Shown in pieces: positions 35,374-45,882 of a stretch of 64,000 bases of DNA. A program made the translations under genes and the position numbers. The DNA is from Clonostachys chloroleuca. Lineage: Eukaryota; Ascomycota; Sordariomycetes; Hypocreales; Bionectriaceae. The stretch spans positions 12,400,001-12,464,000 of the forward strand of contig JBANAY010000003.1 in NCBI GenBank assembly GCA_037952775.1, written 5' to 3'. The stretch's first letter is position 1, and every line of letters begins with the position of its first letter. The notes beneath the pieces were generated by a model that saw nothing but the letters and a program-made list of their open reading frames with translations, ran no database searches and was not told the DNA's origin.

Positions 35374-38252
35374 CTACGAAAAGGCCCATGCGGCAAGACA
35401 GGCTCCGGGGAAAGTCAAGAACAAAATTGCAACATTATGAAGAATCGTGTTGGGATCCTCCACTCTCCTCTGCAGTCCCGAGCCAGGAAGAATATAAGGG
35501 GCCAAGAACAGTCGGAAGTATTCTTGTAGCACTGACTGCAGCGTTTGGAGGCCCTCTTTACAAAACACCAACACTCCTTTCTCGCGTGGTCGAAGATAAA
35601 AATCGGGTAGGTCACAAGATCCCATATCTTTCATTAGTCTACTCAAAAGATTGGCGATGTCGTCGTTGGCGTCTGGATGGTGAGGATACGACCCCGGGTA
35701 GCTCATCATCAACTTCCCCAAGCTCTCCTCGACATGGAGGGTTGACCGCTCCGCCGGCTCCAGTAGCTCCCCGACTTGCATTTCCGCAATCGGACCCTGA
35801 ATAATGCTCTCTTGTGACTGGGACAGCTCCCTGCGAAGGGTTATGCACTTCTCTTGTACTAAGATTGCAGTTCCCAACCCAGGTGCTTTTGCTGTCAAAT
35901 TCGTTTTTTGTCGATCCATGGCCAATATAGACATTGGTGATATGCTGTGGGTATGTTGGCATTCTGTTGTCGGAACGAATTCTGTCTGGGTTATTTCTGA
36001 CAATTTCTGCTCGGTGGTTGCAGTCGACATAGTATCGATTTCTTGATCTAGTTTGCAGCTCAGCGAGGTACTCCGTGCATGATTCATCCGGTACTCTTTC
36101 CCACCGGCATTCATGTTGGTCGGCGTTGATTTGCTGAACTTCTGGCTCGAGGGAACGGAGTTCCTTTTCTCGATCTGGGGCTCTCGCTCTTGGCTCGATG
36201 GAGACATCGTCTGGCCTGAGCCAGTAGTGGTGGTGATGCATGTGGATGCAGGGTCGTCCTTGACCCCTTCGCTCCTCTCGACCATTCTTTGAACTACGTC
36301 CTGGGCCCAATTGTTCCACCCCTGGTCTTTCACTGAGTCCTCCGCCGGCATTTTCCACTCGCTTTGCGTCCCCTTGTCTATTTCGCCGACCTGACTGCCC
36401 AAGTCGCTGGTAGCCGTTTCGGTTATCTCTTTGGAATCTGGGGTCTTCGTGGGGACAACTTTTATCTCTAACTGGGCAAGTTCCTCCGCTTGTCCGAGGT
36501 CTTCCTTCGAAGAGGCTTCCGTTGTTGCCATTGCTTCCTTCAAATTCGTCACTGACCTGAGCATATGATCCAGAGAGGACACTCTCGTAGTGGCAAGTGG
36601 GTTTTTCTTTGACTTTTGACGCCTTTTTATTCTTGCTGACAATTTTTGAAGAGGGCTTCCTCGATCTGTGAGCTGAAGCTCCCGTTCCCTGGTCTGTCTT
36701 TGTGCGACCTCCCCGATCATATTCGCGCTTTTGGAATTCTTTAACAGTTCGTGCCCGGCTCTCTGGGTGTTCGGTGCGGTACCAGCCTCTGGAAGTAGAC
36801 TATCCTTCTGGTTCTGCAGCTGTGAGTCGAGCGTCGCAATCAGGGACTTCAGGCTCGAAATGTCTTTGATTGAGCGGGTTGGGGTTATTTTGGTGTTGCC
36901 CTGGGATCCGGGAGTTCCCAGGGTTTGTCGACCTAAAAAAGAACCATCTGGAGTTTTCTCGGCTCGTTCTGGTCCCGTGTGGCCTCTTTTGTCCTTACCT
37001 ACGGAGCTCTCTCCATTGAACTCTATACCATTCTCGAACAGCTCCACGGCAGCGGGAGAAATAGCTGCGTGGCTTAGCCGATGGGGAGTATGTACCACCG
37101 TCAAAGAAGTTTTTGAAGTATCACCGGACGTTTGAGGTGTGCTCAGCTCCTGCTCACCCAAATCACCGCCATCGGGAATATTCAGGTCAACTAACTGTCC
37201 TGGTGCTGCCGGATCTAAAGCATTCACCACGTCTTGTTCATCTCGGCGTCAGCCGCGTCAAAGTATAATGGGAGACTGTTTACAATACCTGAAACTGGGG
37301 TACCACTCTTTAAAGACTGTGCCACCGGGCTCAAATTTGGCTCTTGTGCAGATGACCACTGTTTGGTGTGTCTTCGCCATTTCACATTTGGGTAGAGGCG
37401 GCCCAGTTGAATCCTTTCTTTCCCGTGTTTTGATCGTGGTTGTAACTCATCCGCTCCATTTGGATGAACGGCCTCGCTATACTTGGTTTGGGCGCTGGCT
37501 TTTCCATCCGCTTGTAGGCTCGCACTCCTTTCGCTCTCGGTTGTGGATATTATGTCGAGCACGCCAGTCTCTGGATTGATGCCTTGAACACCAAGATAAT
37601 CGCCGCTCTCCTTCAAATCCTTTCGCTGGCGCCTAATCTCTTTCTTGGCCTCGATGGCACGTCGAGTTTCAGACAGACGCCTGTCCGCAGTCAAGGATGC
37701 CCAGGGACCGGGCTTCGATTCGTGTTCCGAATCCGATTGCGCTTGCTTAGTTTCTTTTGTTTCACGAAGCTTTTGAATTGACAAGGTCTCCCGACGCATA
37801 TCTTCTGGAATCCAACTCCACTTTCTGTCTGAGAAGGAAGAAGCTCTGTTAGATCGGGGAAATGCTTCTGGGCGAGAAGGAAACATTCCGCTGCTGTTCT
37901 CAAATGCGGGAATTTCTTTTGGCGTATTCCAGCGAGTCAGCAAATCAGAATCTCCGGTTTGGCTTCTTCTACTTCGATGGGCACTGACTGCGCGAACTCC
38001 GGGTTGCTGCCCGTCGTCGCGTTTTGAAACCATCAGTTCCCAGTAACCTCCGTCTCTGATTGTGCCTCCACGTTCAGGACGTTGGCTCGGAAGGAAGTTT
38101 TTTACCCATCCACCAAGAGACAAGCTTCTTTGACTCTGCCTTTTCCCGCCTTGCCGTTGTTTTGTTTTTCTAGAGGATTCGATATGCCTGGAAGATGGAG
38201 GGCGAGTAAGAATTGGCTGTTCCGAGGCCGATGTTGGTAATGGGTGGGCCAT
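35374..38252 (-). CDS. Hypothetical 943-aa disordered protein with hydrophobic C-terminus
   Basis: I do not recognise the family. Exons are 38252-37289 and 37241-35374, joined by a 47-bp intron (GTATTG donor, GCTGAC branch, GAG acceptor). The splice keeps frame and yields PVSDEQDVVNALDPAAPG. The first 900 residues are rich in Ser, Arg, Lys, Glu and Gln and look disordered. The N-terminal 100 residues are basic (SSRKTKQRQGGKRQSQRS), with a WKN/WELMVSKR-type segment that may be conserved. The C-terminal 100 residues look ordered: ANLLSRLMKDMGSCDLPDFY, then YFRLFLAPYILPGS, and finally NTILHNVAILFLTFPGACLA before WAFS, which resembles a C-terminal membrane anchor. This suggests a tail-anchored or membrane-associated scaffold, but it is inference only. 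It is the upstream, same-strand neighbour of RKM5's convergent end. Confidence 0.75.
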
Positions 38253-39311
38253 TCTGAGAAAGAAAAGAACAAATCGGGGTCTAACTGTTAGCTAAGTAAG
38301 GAGTGACGTAGGTACTAAGGAATGTATCAAAATGTTGGGTGCCTGACAGGCAGAAATAGAGTAAGAATACAGTGAACACTTCAGCTTGTTGACTACCAGT
38401 TGAGACTGGCAAAACAACCCGAGATGAAAATGCAGATTCGGGGAACAGGATGAAATACCGGTGCCCTTTTCAATTAGATGAGTTGGAGTTTTGGGCAAGG
38501 AAATCACACGCTGATACGACGCAGTTGTGGGAAGAAAGGGCCTGCTTGCTCGCAGGTCGAACCTGCCCCAGTGACCTGGTACTAGTCGTGCCTGAGGAAC
38601 TAAAGCCCATTCGAGCCTGCCTTCCCTCTGTTTCTCATCCAAGGATAACTAAGCAGTGCATTGAGGGAGGTACCTTGTGTGATACCTACCTACCGACTAA
38701 CGCAAGTAGAGATACCCAGGTAGGTATGTAGGAAGGTAGGTACCTCCTACCTACCTACCTCGTGATAGATTAATGGCACCTGCCAATTTGAAGATACTAT
38801 TACCCGTGCTCTATTTGCTTCCTAACTAAGCTATCTCCCGCGAGAAGCGACATGGAAGATGAGCACCCACACCACTGGTAGTAAGAGTGAGACGACCTTG
38901 GTGAGGGGGGTATATGTTTATGCCGCACGGCTAGCTTGAGAATTACTATTATTTCGGACAAATTAACATGCATTAGACGATCTTGTCTGTTTTCATTGTA
39001 TTAAAAGGACATGAACTGACAGTGTGGCGAAGAATACGTACCGATCATCCAACATTATGATAAGATGAGCATTATAATAGAGTAGAAATCAAACATGACT
39101 TTCCTAATCCTGGCATCTGTATGTAGGATGGATACCGCAAAGCCATAAACCAAAAGTATACAATCATGTTCAATCCAGAAACGGAACCAGCGCCGAAATG
39201 GCATGTGCCAAGTTGCCTCAAGTAAATCTATGAAAACGCCTCCCACAACTCCCATTGAGCTAGTTCATATAACGGTAGCTACCAAAGCCCTCTAGATCGC
39301 AAGGGATTCCT
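38253..39311. other. Spacer between the 943-aa gene and NUR1
   Basis: About 1.06 kb, with the promoter of the 943-aa gene on the left and the NUR1 3' end on the right. Its main feature is the GGTAGGTA/CCTACCTA cluster at 38669-38761. Confidence 0.6.
38669..38761. promoter_or_regulatory. Dense GGTAGGTA / CCTACCTA cluster able to form a hairpin
   Basis: Repeated GGTAGGTA-type words on one side (AGGAAGGTAGGTACC) are followed by their complement (TCCTACCTACCTACCT). The cluster lies 420-510 bp upstream of the 943-aa gene. It is the densest of the recurrent spacer motifs of this window. Function is unknown. Confidence 0.45.
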
Positions 39312-40743
39312 TCATCGTATGGAAGGATATCGGTCATATTTGGGTCTGTTCTTAAAACCTGGGGCTCCTACGGCGAAGGGGTTGGGTCTCGTAGAGCCCT
39401 GGAAGTCGGACCCCTTTGAGGGGCTGCGGTGCAGTGCTTGGTTTCGCTGCTCAAATGATGCCATTTCTCTCGAGTTCCTTGGTGAAGGCATATCAGAGGT
39501 GTTCATATCGCCCATGCTGATTGCTTTTTTCAAAGGAGATTTGTTATGTATGTGGATACCCATATTCCCGCCAAACCCTGTCGATGATGAGGCTGGGATG
39601 CCTGGAGTCGACGCAGAGGTCGAAGTAGCAGTAGATGTATATTCGGCAGGGAGACTTTTCCTTGCCAGTGGGGTGCGTGCTTCGCTGACAGGCGTATGTA
39701 CATCTGAGTGTCGTAATGTGGAAGGAGGTGTTGACATGCGAGGAGTCCTCAGTTTGTTTCGGATACTATCAGGTAGCTCGGGGCTTGAACGTGAGCTTTG
39801 TCGGCTGAAATATGAATTCTGAACGAGGGTTGTGGGTGTTCCGACTTGAACGACATCTCGGATATGATTTGTTTTGTCGCTTGATACCTGCACTCCCACC
39901 TCTCTCACGGTGGGATGAATACGAGGATGGACAAACTTGGTGTTATACTCGTTCATCACTTCCTTCTGAATTATAGAATTGTCTCGGCCTTGTTGGGTAA
40001 ATCTCGAAACAAGGAAGAGGAGCTGGACGGAGAGAACAGCTTGGACAAGAAGCGCATTGAAGACCGTCACACTAGGACGGGGGTCGAGCGGTGCAAGTGG
40101 AAGGAAGAGGATGTAAACAAGAACATGCCCAGGGCTGAAGAAGCAAAGGAGGCGGACAGAGATAGGAAGGGGGTCCCAAACCGCCAGTTCCCATACGTCC
40201 TTTGCCTTGTCTGGATGCGCTCGGGATTCGGCCGACTCGGGGGCAACCATATCAATTAGATATCGTAGCGGGGAGGATGTGCCCATGTCGGACTGAAGTT
40301 TCACACGCCGTACTGATGGAGTTGATGGCTTGATGTCGACGTCGGCTTGGAATAGTCGGTATTTGCGGGTGCGATTCAGGGCATAGAATGTGTGAGTGCA
40401 AGAAAAGATTATCAAACCCCAGACTAGAGGATGGACCTTCAAAAACAGTCAGGGTGCAACTTTTACCAAAGGATAGGGCATTTTTGAAACTTACGACAAA
40501 TCTCAACCAACTGCCGCCAGAGTCGTCGCCAAAAATGTCATCTCCAGAAGAGCTGCTGGGCCCTGAGTTTGCTCGAGCGAGGAGAAACACAAAGTTCAGA
40601 GCCAGGCCAATTTGTGTACCGACAACCTGAGAGTCCCAGTCCCTCGTCTCCATTTCCTCCGAGAGCCAAAGCAGAAAGTCCATGGGGTTAAGCATCGCCT
40701 TCATTCGTTCCATGAACGGCTTGCGCCGGACTAATCGTGGCAT
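39312..40743 (-). CDS. NUR1: Nuclear rim protein 1 (NUR1)
   Basis: In yeast, Nur1 with Heh1 forms the inner nuclear membrane complex that tethers rDNA and silent chromatin to the nuclear periphery. Exons are 40743-40495 and 40436-39312, giving 457 residues. The 58-bp intron has GTAAGT and a GAAG acceptor. The N-terminus MPRLVRRKPFMERMKAMLNP followed by MDFLLWLSEEMETRDWDS is diagnostic. Hydrophobic segments lie at about 43-58, 84-103, 175-196 and 205-226. The C-terminal half is Ser/Thr/Pro-rich with many SP/TP sites (TPRMSTPPSTLRHSD), consistent with cell-cycle phosphorylation known in the family. The gene shares a 670-bp divergent promoter region with VMA7. Confidence 0.93.
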
Positions 40744-41412
40744 TCTGGCAGGCGTCGATGATGCAAAGCCAACAGCGCGTGTGGGTGGATCAAAGGAGTG
40801 GAAGTAGAAGAAAAATGTGACAAAATAAGAAGTCAAATGAGTGACAAAACAATTAGGACAATACGTAGAGTTCTCAATGATAATGCTGGTGGTGACGTAG
40901 AGCACACACCTTTGTGGTGTTTACTTGAGAAAAGTTGCTTGTGCTCACAACACGGAGCTTAGGTAGGTTCCTATAGCGACTTGATCCACTGATGCTTGCC
41001 AAGGCCGCCTACCTCCCAACAGGTGACACTAAAATTCATACACCAAAGTTCAGGTCCTGCTATATTTTGAGGCCAGTGGCAGGTAGATTCCAATAATGAC
41101 GCGCAAACAATAATCAAATTATTAGAGCACACACTGTATGTTATATCTAATACTATTGTTTCTTCTGTTGTATCATTCTGGCCATTGCAGGAGTGCTGTG
41201 CTCATCATATCCACCGTTTTGGTGTCTCCTTTATTCTGTCACCCATCTGCTACCCACCCACCTACCTGCCTTAAGCTCCGCCTCTCCAGTCTAGCCTGCT
41301 GAGCGCAGACCGCAGGTATCCACTTTCCTCCATCAACGTGGAAACAGCTTGGGCGCAGCCTATCCTATCATCATTCTCTCCCATCTTTGAAGTTGTCTTC
41401 AACTTCTCCAAG
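40744..41412. other. Divergent NUR1/VMA7 promoter region
   Basis: A 670-bp spacer. AGGTAGGT (near 40961) and CCTACC (near 41008) lie near the NUR1 side; CCACCTACCTGCC (near 41258) lies 150 bp upstream of VMA7. Confidence 0.6.
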
Positions 41413-41984
41413 ATGGCTTCCCACGCTGATTTCAAGGATCGCCAATTCCTGGCTGTGATTGGCGATGAGGTGAGCAGCACAATGCCTTCACACATCTAAT
41501 CACGCAGCTAGAACCGGGACTCTCCACTGACGTAGACCAGGACTCGGTAACAGGCTTACTTCTGGCTGGCATCGGGGTGAGTATGATGCATTGCGGCGCC
41601 GCTCGACGGGCATGAACAGATACTAAGAATTTCCAGCATGTCACAACCGGCTCCGATGCACAGAAGAACTTCCTCATCGTCGACAACAAGACTGAGACGG
41701 CTGCGATCGAATCTGCGTTTGACCGATTCACCGAACGAAAAGACATTGGCATCGTGTTGATCAACCAGCATGTCGGTAGCCCCTCATTTGCGTCGCATAG
41801 ATCCAGAGTGCTTAGTGGGATCCTTGGGCTAACGGGACCACAGGTTGCTGATAAAATACGGCATCGAGTGGACACTTACACCGCGGCCTTCCCAACGGTT
41901 CTGGAGATTCCAAGCAAAGACCACCCCTACGACCCAGAGAAAGACAGCGTACTGAGGCGAGTGCGCCGCTTGTTCGGAGAGTAA
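41413..41984 (+). CDS. VMA7: V-type proton ATPase subunit F
   Basis: A subunit of the V1 central stalk of the vacuolar proton pump. Exons are 41413-41469, 41541-41576, 41637-41771 and 41844-41984, giving 122 residues, the usual size. Introns are 71, 60 and 72 bp; the third has an atypical GTCGGT donor but a GCTAAC branch and CACAG acceptor. Joined exons read [20 protein letters not shown], then [39 protein letters not shown] and the conserved end [20 protein letters not shown]. Four short exons across a small gene are typical of this locus in filamentous fungi. Cytoplasmic face of the vacuole is expected. Confidence 0.96.
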
Positions 41985-42364
41985 TGGACAGTCTTTAGTT
42001 ATTCTTTAGAAGTACATATCATAACAGCCGTGCACTACGCGACTTGGGGGGCCTCACATGTGATCATCATTAGGTTTTGGTGCGTGGGTTGTCTTGAGGT
42101 CTTATTTCTGTCTATTGATTTGGTTTAGACGAATGTATCCCTTTGAAACAAACTACACAAAGGGTCGCCTCATAACTAATACTACCTAAATCCAAAACTG
42201 AAAAAGCAAGCCGACCGGAGGGATGAAGTTACGCTGCTCAAGAAATGCAAAACTCAAAGTAGGACAAGCACTAAATCAATCTACCTGCGATGCTTTCCGA
42301 AAATTATAGAAGAACGAGGGGAAAGAGGACAAGCATGGATAAGTTGGTATGGCTGGCCTATCTC
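41985..42364. other. Convergent spacer between VMA7 and the NPC2-like gene
   Basis: A 380-bp region between two stop codons on opposite strands. It holds two 3' UTRs; nothing else is recognised. Confidence 0.6.
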
Positions 42365-43008
42365 TTAGAGTTCATTGTTGAAGAAGCCAGTACGACCAAA
42401 GGTAACGCTAGCCTTGAGGCAAGTGATGCGCCTCTTGTCAGCTGTGAAGACGTCCGCAACGACAGTGTATGTGCCCTGAAACTCATGGTTAGCATCGACA
42501 ACTATAGATAAAGACGGGGAGGAAGACATACAGGTGGAATTTGGGCGGGAAGCTCGACTGTCTTGGTGATGGCTAGTTTGCCAGCCTCGACAGGGCATTC
42601 CAAGTCGACGTTGCCAATCTGTTCGCAGAGATCGGCGTCTGTTGTGATAAGACGAATAAGTCCATAGTTGACAGCGAGGGAGACATAGGCGCCCTCCTCA
42701 ATCTTCTCTTTAACGATGCCCTCGGCTTTGATCACCAAGTCCTGTCCACTATTGACCAATTAGCTTATCGCCATGCTTCTCGAGGAGGCGGGTTGTGCAT
42801 ACGCTGCAGGTGGGTTGGGCGAGAGGTCGACTTTGTTGATAATTACAAGATGTGATGAACGATCGCCATCGCAAAACTCGAGGGGAGACTCGCCGGGAAC
42901 GGCAAGGTCATCGTTCCTGGTGACAAGCGGAGCGTTGCCGTTGGCGATGCTGGCAGCCAGTGTAGGAGCCAGCAGGGCTGGGAGACACCAAGCGGCAGAG
43001 AACTTCAT
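42365..43008 (-). CDS. Phosphatidylglycerol/phosphatidylinositol transfer protein, NPC2-like (ML domain)
   Basis: A secreted or vacuolar lipid-binding protein of the MD-2-related lipid recognition fold; fungal members carry PG/PI or sterols. Exons are 43008-42803, 42748-42532 and 42475-42365, giving 177 residues. Introns are 54 and 56 bp with GTATGC/GTATGT donors; the second has a GCTAAC branch. A signal peptide is evident (MKFSAAWCLPALLAPTLAAS). The ML domain includes SPLEFCDGDRSSHLVIINKV, ADLCEQIGNVDLECPVEAG, then LPAQIPPGTYTVVADVF and RRITCLKASVTFG. Cysteines at C46?, and in DLCEQ, LECP and ITCL are the expected disulfide formers. Resemblance to the NPC2/PG-PI-TP group is clear; vacuolar location is inferred. 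Confidence 0.92.
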
Positions 43009-45882
43009 TTCGGGCGGTCGTTATCGATCGAGCAGGATGTCCAAGTTGAAGGCTGAAGATTTCGCGCAGTTGGGAAGGTGGTTATTATAGTTGAGTCCTG
43101 GGACTGGGGTTGCGATATGGATCTCCGTGGTTCGGCTACAGTGATGATGGGAACAGGATCCTATGACAGTCCTCGCTTCAGGCAGGCAGAGGGGAGTGGC
43201 TTGGCCCAGGTGGTTGGTTGGATGCGTCATGGGACCGTGTCCCCACCAAAAGAGCACGCACTCAGCGCTACCCTCTAGGTGCACAGCGCGCTACGACATT
43301 CCGCCCCCTCCCTGACCAGCCACTGGCCGTCGCCACAGGCATGGATTGAGGGAGTGTGGGGGAAGCTCATCGGTGATTCCCCTCCCTAAGATGCCATCGA
43401 GCCCCGAGTACTAGGCGTGTCAACGCAACGCCAAAGTCTATGACATCGCATATCAAGAACTACGTGGCGCGCGCCAATCTGCTTTCTCGGGCAGTACACC
43501 CAGGGCTTTCTCCTCTGACGAGGACGCCTTCTGGATCGCCTCTCGTTTAATGTCTCGGCCTACACCCCAGCAAGCAGCAGGCACCTAGCCTCAACACAGA
43601 GGCGCTGGGCGACTTCAGCCATTTTGCTTGTAGTCCTGCTCTGCACTCAGGTCACGGCCAAGATTAAGCGCCTCGGAGGCTCAACTCGTATGAAACAAAA
43701 AGTCTAAAGCCCAGCCAACGAAACCTCAAAGGGTACCAATTCACATGAGCCTTGGATTGTTACGAGGCTTCCGCCCTCAGGGGTCATCCCAAGCTAATGA
43801 CGTTACCGCAAACTCTACAGAACGCTAGCTCCGTCTCAGTCTTGTACTCAACAACATCCATGGTCGCAAAAGCATTGCTGTTTATTGTCCATGATTATTT
43901 GGTGAGACGAACCGCGAAATGAGGGCGAAATCACATGGGGATGTATTATGCAATCATCCTCTAGATTTAGATCATTCTGAGTAGCAGCCACGCAATGGCG
44001 GTTTAATGATCCCTGGAGGGCGACCAACCCAACCGGTTAGGTAGTGGTCTATCCTTGGCCAGACGCTTTACCGCCTCTAGCAGCCACACAGGATCCTGCC
44101 AGCTGGAATAAACCATGAAGTTACGGGCCTAGGTAGGTGGTATTCCTTGATCGATAATATGAACTAGCTTCTTTTTTGTTGATACTTTGTCAAGAATCAA
44201 CATCGATGTCTTAGTGTGCCACGCAGTATCTCGCCCCTTGCCTCCCTTCCTACAGTCGCACCAAGCCCCCAATTTGTAATTGCTAGTCTTCGGGGCAAAA
44301 TCATACCCATGGGCGGGACGGATAAAATCCTAGGCAAGTGGTGTATTACCCCAAGCAATTATTATCGCCCAATACTTACCCTAGTTGGGAGTGGACCCTA
44401 CCCTCCGTTTCATATCTCGCCCGATGACCCAAATGCATCCTTCCCTATCACCATTATCACGCCAATAGCTAGAAATATACCTAAGGTAATAATGCGCTCG
44501 CATCTCGAGTAAACTTGTAGTAGGTTGTGTCAAGCGCGGTTTTTTATCTGCCTATCCGCAGTTTGTTTTTATTAACCGCCCCCTAGTTCCATCTGACAGC
44601 ATCCGCGCCGTATTCGGTGCTTGTTGAACGGGGATGTCTGCCTTGGCTTATCAGTTATCACCCAGTTGAGCCGAGTCGACAAACACCAATTCATTGCCTG
44701 TCAGCATGCAATGCCTCCGCAAGATCTTCGGTGACCGCCCGCACTCTAGCAACCAAGCTTCGAATTTGCACCGGACACCTATGCTTCCCTCGTCGCCGCT
44801 TCATCGGCAGCAGCCAGCCTCCTCGACTCGTCATTCTCACTCAGCACCCTAACGAAGATGGCCTACCAAGCGTCCCAGCCATTCCCAGCCGCCTTCCAAC
44901 CCGGTGGCAGCCATCGTCGCTCGTATGGCGTTGATGATGCAGCCTCACTGAAGTCTGCTCGTTTGTGCCTGAGGCATCCATGCTGAACGAGTAAGTTTTT
45001 TCCCTCTGTTGCGCTAAGATTTTCGCGGCCACCGCCATTCAGTTTTGGGCTTAGCGCCAATGTCCTGCCGTGAGATGAGACTCACCCATCGAGGACAGGT
45101 ACGTACCTTGCCGTCCTCGTCTGTAGCCTGTCTGCGTCCAGCGCGCTGCAGCCCCATTGCTCTCATTGACAGTCGCTGGGAGTCGCTGCAATGCACCCTG
45201 CCAGTGGCCCAGCCCAGGTCTGCTCTCGCTCGCTCACAGCTTTCTTTGTCGCTCGCTCTTCCCCATCCCTCCTCTCCTCTTTCCCCATTTCCAATCTTCC
45301 TTCTCGTCCGCTCCTACGGGTGTCTCCCTCATTTATGCCTATTCTTACCCTGGTGTCCTAACAGTTTGTTTCTTTTGTTTCCTTGTTGCACCGAAACTTT
45401 TTCGCCGTTCCTTTTGCTCCTCCCAACGGCGACCCGGTCCCTCCATCCTCGACTGAACCGTCCCGACAGATCAGCGATTTTTGCGAAAACACGGATTGCC
45501 CGACAACGACCCTCCACCATTAAATACACGCGTCGACCCTCGAGGATTTGGATTTTGCAATCGCCCACGGCCCGTACCCTCGAGTCAATCCTACCATCAT
45601 CCTCGCCGTCCGCTCCAACTACTCGAAGCCGCGATCTGACTGCTGCCACTTGGCCCCCGCCTCCCCCTTGGCTGTGTATGATCGCGACTCAACGAGTATT
45701 CATCCGAGATTACCGTCCGCTACGACGCATGACGCTTCCAGTGTGTACTCTCGTCCGCTACACTTGTCTGCGATCTCACTGGCGCGCATCTCCATAGGCG
45801 TCGTCATGCCCTCCATACCGCGTCGATAAACAATCCACACCAACCGTACGACGTCCAAGACGTGGTGGCGTCCCAACAGATT
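43009..45882. other. 2.9 kb spacer between the NPC2-like gene and SET3
   Basis: No supported gene. The part at 44160-44520 is AT-richer and contains a 98-codon open frame with no recognised family. The last 650 bp (about 45230-45880) are strongly pyrimidine-rich and are probably the 5' leader of SET3. A CCTAGGTAGGTGG word lies near 44129. Confidence 0.6.

Noticed and set aside
44216..44512. 98-codon frame in an AT-richer patch, considered as a transposon relic
   Set aside because: No transposase, integrase or repeat ends could be seen, and one short frame is not evidence.
45045..45797. 250-codon open frame on the + strand before SET3
   Set aside because: It arises from a long C/T-rich stretch and shows only low-complexity Ser/Leu/Pro composition; more likely a 5' leader.
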